Assembly: GCA_945861095.1 (NCBI GenBank)
Contig: CAMATI010000020.1
Span: 1-34,400, forward strand
Length of the DNA stretch: 34,400 nucleotides
DNA from: Asaia bogorensis
Lineage (GTDB): Bacteria; Pseudomonadota; Alphaproteobacteria; Acetobacterales; Acetobacteraceae
Reading direction: 5' to 3'
Shown here: piece after piece, positions 31,888-34,400 of the stretch
How positions within the stretch are numbered: position 1 is the first letter of the stretch
Layout: every line of letters begins with the position of its first letter
Position numbers and translations under genes: made by a program
Notes under the pieces: model-generated
Told to the model about the DNA's origin: nothing
Database searches by the model: none
Seen by the model: only the letters and a program-made list of their open reading frames with translations

Positions 31888-32232
31888 TCAGGGACCCGTT
31901 ATGCGCTGGCTTTCATAGGGCGATCTCAGACGCTCGGTTGTGGGCAGCCCGTGCAGAATATCGGCCGATTCATTGCTCAGCGCGCTGGTGCCGCCGCCAC
32001 CCGACGGGATCGGCCGCATCATCGACTGATCGCAACCCAAGCTCCCCGGTGCAACCAGGTTCGGCACCACCATCGCCACGGACGGGCTGACGGTTCCGCC
32101 AGCAGAGCCGGCCATGTCCAAGTGGCTTGGCAGCGGGACCCCAAAGGCTGGTGTGCCACCGCACGGCCCTGGCGGCAGGGATGCGCCACCCAAGACAACC
32201 AGCGACAGCAGCAAAAAGGTAGTCCGTATCAT
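31888..32232 (-). CDS. Small exported protein coupled to hpnN
   Basis: A 114-aa protein beginning MIRTTFLLLSLVVLGGASLP, a clear signal peptide. The mature part is Gly/Pro/Ser-rich, has two cysteines (CGG near 23 and GCDQS in the middle) and no known domain. Its ATG overlaps the hpnN stop (ATGA at 32229-32232), so it is translated with hpnN. Spacing of Cys relative to the hydrophobic region does not make a clean lipobox. A periplasmic accessory to hopanoid transport is a reasonable guess from position only. I do not recognise the family. Confidence 0.7.
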   Translation of the reverse strand: MIRTTFLLLSLVVLGGASLPPGPCGGTPAFGVPLPSHLDMAGSAGGTVSPSVAMVVPNLVAPGSLGCDQSMMRPIPSGGGGTSALSNESADILHGLPTTERLRSPYESQRITGP

Positions 32233-34400
32233 GGATGGTGCGGGTCCGTTCGGTGGGTGCCGTGCGGCCGGATCGGCCGCAGGCAGGTCAATAGCGCGGG
32301 AAGGAACACCAGGCTGGCGGCCAGACTGCAAGTCAGGCTGATCATCAGCAGGGCCCCCATGCTGGCGGTTCCGGGGTGGGCCGACAACGCCAGGGAGCCG
32401 AACGCGGTGGCGGTGGTCAGCGCGGAATAGACGATTGCCTTGGTCGTGGCCGACCCGATCGGGTGGGTATGACCCGCACGCCAGTTCATCACCGTGTACA
32501 CATTGAACGAAACGCCAACCCCCAAAAGCAGCGGCAATGCGACGATATTGGCAAAATTCAGCGGCAATGGCAGCAAAATACTGATCAGAAGGGTCAGCAG
32601 GGCAGAGACCGCCAGGGGCGCCAACACCAGTACGACGTCAAACGGGCGCCGCAACGCCACGCCCAGGATCAGCGTGATCGCGATCAGAGCGTAGATTGCC
32701 GCGTCCCGGAACGCCCCGATGATCGTGTTGCTGGTGGCGACGATGGTCACCGCCGATCCGGCCGCGGTCGGCGCGATCGGCAAAACCTGATCGACGAAAC
32801 CGTCCAGGCCGATGGTCGCCAGCGCTTCGGGTTTCGCCGCCACCCGGATCCTCGCCCGCCCGTCGGGCAGCACCCAGTCGCGCGCGACGTCGGCCGGGAT
32901 TGCGGCCAGATTCATAGGCTCCGCGGTCAGCGCGACGCGCAGCCTGGACAATTGTTGCGGCAGGAAACGGGTCAGCGCCCGGTCCAACGACAGCAAATAG
33001 TCATCCGGCGCCTTCTCGATCAGGCGCAGATCCCGCGCGATATCGGCAAGCGGATGGTCGGCGGGCAGTTTCCGCAAGGCGGGTTCGATCTGCTCCATGG
33101 CGGATATCGCGGCCATGCGGATCTGTCCGGGCGTAACCGGCGCGGCGGGCGTCGGCGGCGCCAATGTGGGAGCCAGGATCGTGTTGGCATCGGCGATCAG
33201 GGCCAGTTTCAGCGGCTGATCGTCCGGCACGAAGCTGTTGATGTTCACCACGCTGGCGGTGACGGGCAGGGCGCTCAGAGCCGCGGCAAGCCGAGCGGCG
33301 TCGGTGGCGCTGGGTGCTATGATGTCGATTGTGTAGGGGTTGGTGACGGGGTTTTGGATCAGATCCCGCAAGGTCCGCATGGCCTGGGTGTCGGGATTCT
33401 TCGTGTTCAGCGGATCGGAATCGAAGCTCAGACGTGGCGCCATGATCGCGCCGACCACGGCCAGGGTGGCGAACGCGGTCAGGATCGGCCACCGCCAGCG
33501 CCTGACCAAAGGATCGAGCGGCGCGGCCCAGGCAAACCCGATCTCCGCCCTTTCTCCGCGCGGGCGGCAAAGCGTGATCGCCGCCGGCAGGAATGTCAGG
33601 GTGCATACAAAGGCAATCAGCATGCCGATCCCGGCGATGATGCCCAGTTCGGCAACGCCGGCAAACGATGTCGGTCCGAAGGCCAGGAACCCCGCCGCGA
33701 CAGCCAGCGCGGCGACCAGGATCTGTCCTCCGGACGTGGCTCCGGTTTCGGTCATCGCGGCTGCCATGCCGGGCGTGACGTGGCGTTGCTCCCGGAATCG
33801 AACCGAGAACTGGATGGCAAAGTCGACGGCCAATCCCAGGAACAGCACGCCAAACCCGACCGATATCAGATTCAGCCTGCCGATCGCGGCGGCGGCGAAG
33901 CACACCGTCAGCAGCAGGCCAAGGGCGAGCGTGAGAAGGATCGGCACGATCAGCCGCCAGGATCGCACCGCGAGGAACAGCAGGAATGCGATGATGACCG
34001 TGCTGGCGATCATGCCCTCCACCGCGCCCTGGGCAACGGTGGCGAATTCCTCATCCGCCAGGGCAACCTGTCCGGTCAGCCGCACGCGCGCGGCCCCGGA
34101 CTGGACGAATTCCAGTCTGGCGGCGATATCGCGCACCGCCTGGATCGCCGCTCCACCCGGTTCCAGCAGGTCGTGGTTCAGCCTGGGCTGCAGCAGGACG
34201 AAGCGATAGGGGCCGGCTTTCTCGGTCAGCCCGCCACCCAGGAGGTTCTGCCAGGACAGCGGCTTCGGCGTGCCGGCCAGGGCATCGGCCATCGCGCCAT
34301 GAAAGCCGCGGATCGAATCGAGGTAGGGGCCGAGATCGGCCTGGTCTTTGGCCACGCCCATGCCGAGCAGCGCCAGGGCGGCAAACAGCCCGCGCGCCGA
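32229..34400 (-). CDS. hpnN: Hopanoid-associated RND transporter HpnN (N-terminus beyond window)
   Basis: The 723 C-terminal residues of an RND-superfamily protein; the frame stays open to the window edge, so the start lies to the right. It has two blocks of membrane helices separated by a periplasmic domain (about 300 residues). Key segments are VGFGVLFLGLAVDFAIQFSV in the first block and FANIVALPLLLGVGVSFNVY plus TTATAFGSLALSAHPGTASM in the second. These match the hopanoid-biosynthesis HpnN family, which moves hopanoids to the outer membrane. Other hpn genes would be expected upstream, outside this window. Translation is coupled to the small exported protein downstream. Confidence 0.93.
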   Translation of the reverse strand, partial: SARGLFAALALLGMGVAKDQADLGPYLDSIRGFHGAMADALAGTPKPLSWQNLLGGGLTEKAGPYRFVLLQPRLNHDLLEPGGAAIQAVRDIAARLEFVQSGAARVRLTGQVALADEEFATVAQGAVEGMIASTVIIAFLLFLAVRSWRLIVPILLTLALGLLLTVCFAAAAIGRLNLISVGFGVLFLGLAVDFAIQFSVRFREQRHVTPGMAAAMTETGATSGGQILVAALAVAAGFLAFGPTSFAGVAELGIIAGIGMLIAFVCTLTFLPAAITLCRPRGERAEIGFAWAAPLDPLVRRWRWPILTAFATLAVVGAIMAPRLSFDSDPLNTKNPDTQAMRTLRDLIQNPVTNPYTIDIIAPSATDAARLAAALSALPVTASVVNINSFVPDDQPLKLALIADANTILAPTLAPPTPAAPVTPGQIRMAAISAMEQIEPALRKLPADHPLADIARDLRLIEKAPDDYLLSLDRALTRFLPQQLSRLRVALTAEPMNLAAIPADVARDWVLPDGRARIRVAAKPEALATIGLDGFVDQVLPIAPTAAGSAVTIVATSNTIIGAFRDAAIYALIAITLILGVALRRPFDVVLVLAPLAVSALLTLLISILLPLPLNFANIVALPLLLGVGVSFNVYTVMNWRAGHTHPIGSATTKAIVYSALTTATAFGSLALSAHPGTASMGALLMISLTCSLAASLVFLPALLTCLRPIRPHGTHRTDPHHP

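Noticed and set aside
1..34400. tRNA or rRNA genes, prophage or complete insertion sequence
   Set aside because: No cloverleaf-like segment, rRNA signature, phage structural gene or transposase could be recognised on either strand by reading.

Overview
The window is high-GC bacterial DNA. Gene content points to an alphaproteobacterium, probably Rhodospirillales and perhaps Acetobacteraceae-like. The pointers are a hopanoid-associated RND protein (HpnN), a DUF29 protein, a CtrA-type TTAA-N7-TTAAC site and intergenic repeats built on CCGG(A)TCAAG(C/T)CCGG. The order assignment is inference from gene families; no rRNA or tRNA gene was seen to anchor it.

Layout. 1-1.4 kb: a gene remnant followed by repeat-rich non-coding DNA. 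1.4-5.5 kb: a diguanylate cyclase and an acyl-CoA synthetase (minus strand), then an enoyl-CoA hydratase-fold protein (plus). 5.5-11 kb: a family-5 solute-binding protein without permeases, a DUF29 protein, an SDR, a small hypothetical gene, an ECHDC3-like protein and the cbpA-cbpM chaperone pair. 11-12 kb: a repeat-rich gap. 12-13.7 kb: a second acyl-CoA synthetase. 13.7-14.5 kb: a MITE-like palindromic element and REP-like repeats. 14.5-17 kb: a divergent polysaccharide deacetylase/amidase pair. 17-20 kb: a secreted SGNH hydrolase, a XerC-like recombinase carrying an in-frame repeat insertion, and an ArsC-fold protein. 20-20.75 kb: a vapBC toxin-antitoxin pair with a candidate operator. 20.9-25.9 kb: an Fbp-type ABC importer operon with two tandemly duplicated binding proteins. 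26-28 kb: a frameshifted small membrane protein and a glycosyltransferase preceded by a CtrA-like box. 28-29.7 kb: a divergent SDR/TetR pair around a perfect palindrome. 29.9-31.9 kb: an arylamine N-acetyltransferase divergent from an agmatinase-family ureohydrolase. 31.9-34.4 kb: the C-terminal part of hpnN with a translationally coupled small exported protein.

Theme. Acyl-CoA handling recurs (two AMP-forming synthetases, two crotonase-fold proteins, two SDRs), but the genes are scattered and do not form one operon. The ABC importer is the clearest working unit: fused double permease, two binding proteins and the ATPase, all on one strand with short gaps.

The most unusual feature is the density of short tandem repeats. 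Many units have the form G-run / short loop / C-run. Most of the between-gene arrays lie just downstream of a stop codon or before a start. Between genes the units are 13, 14, 16 and 32 nt. Inside coding regions they are 12, 12 and 15 nt, so only lengths that keep the frame survive. One array has enlarged a XerC-type recombinase by about 46 residues between two catalytic residues that are normally close in sequence. No CRISPR array, prophage or recognisable complete IS was found.
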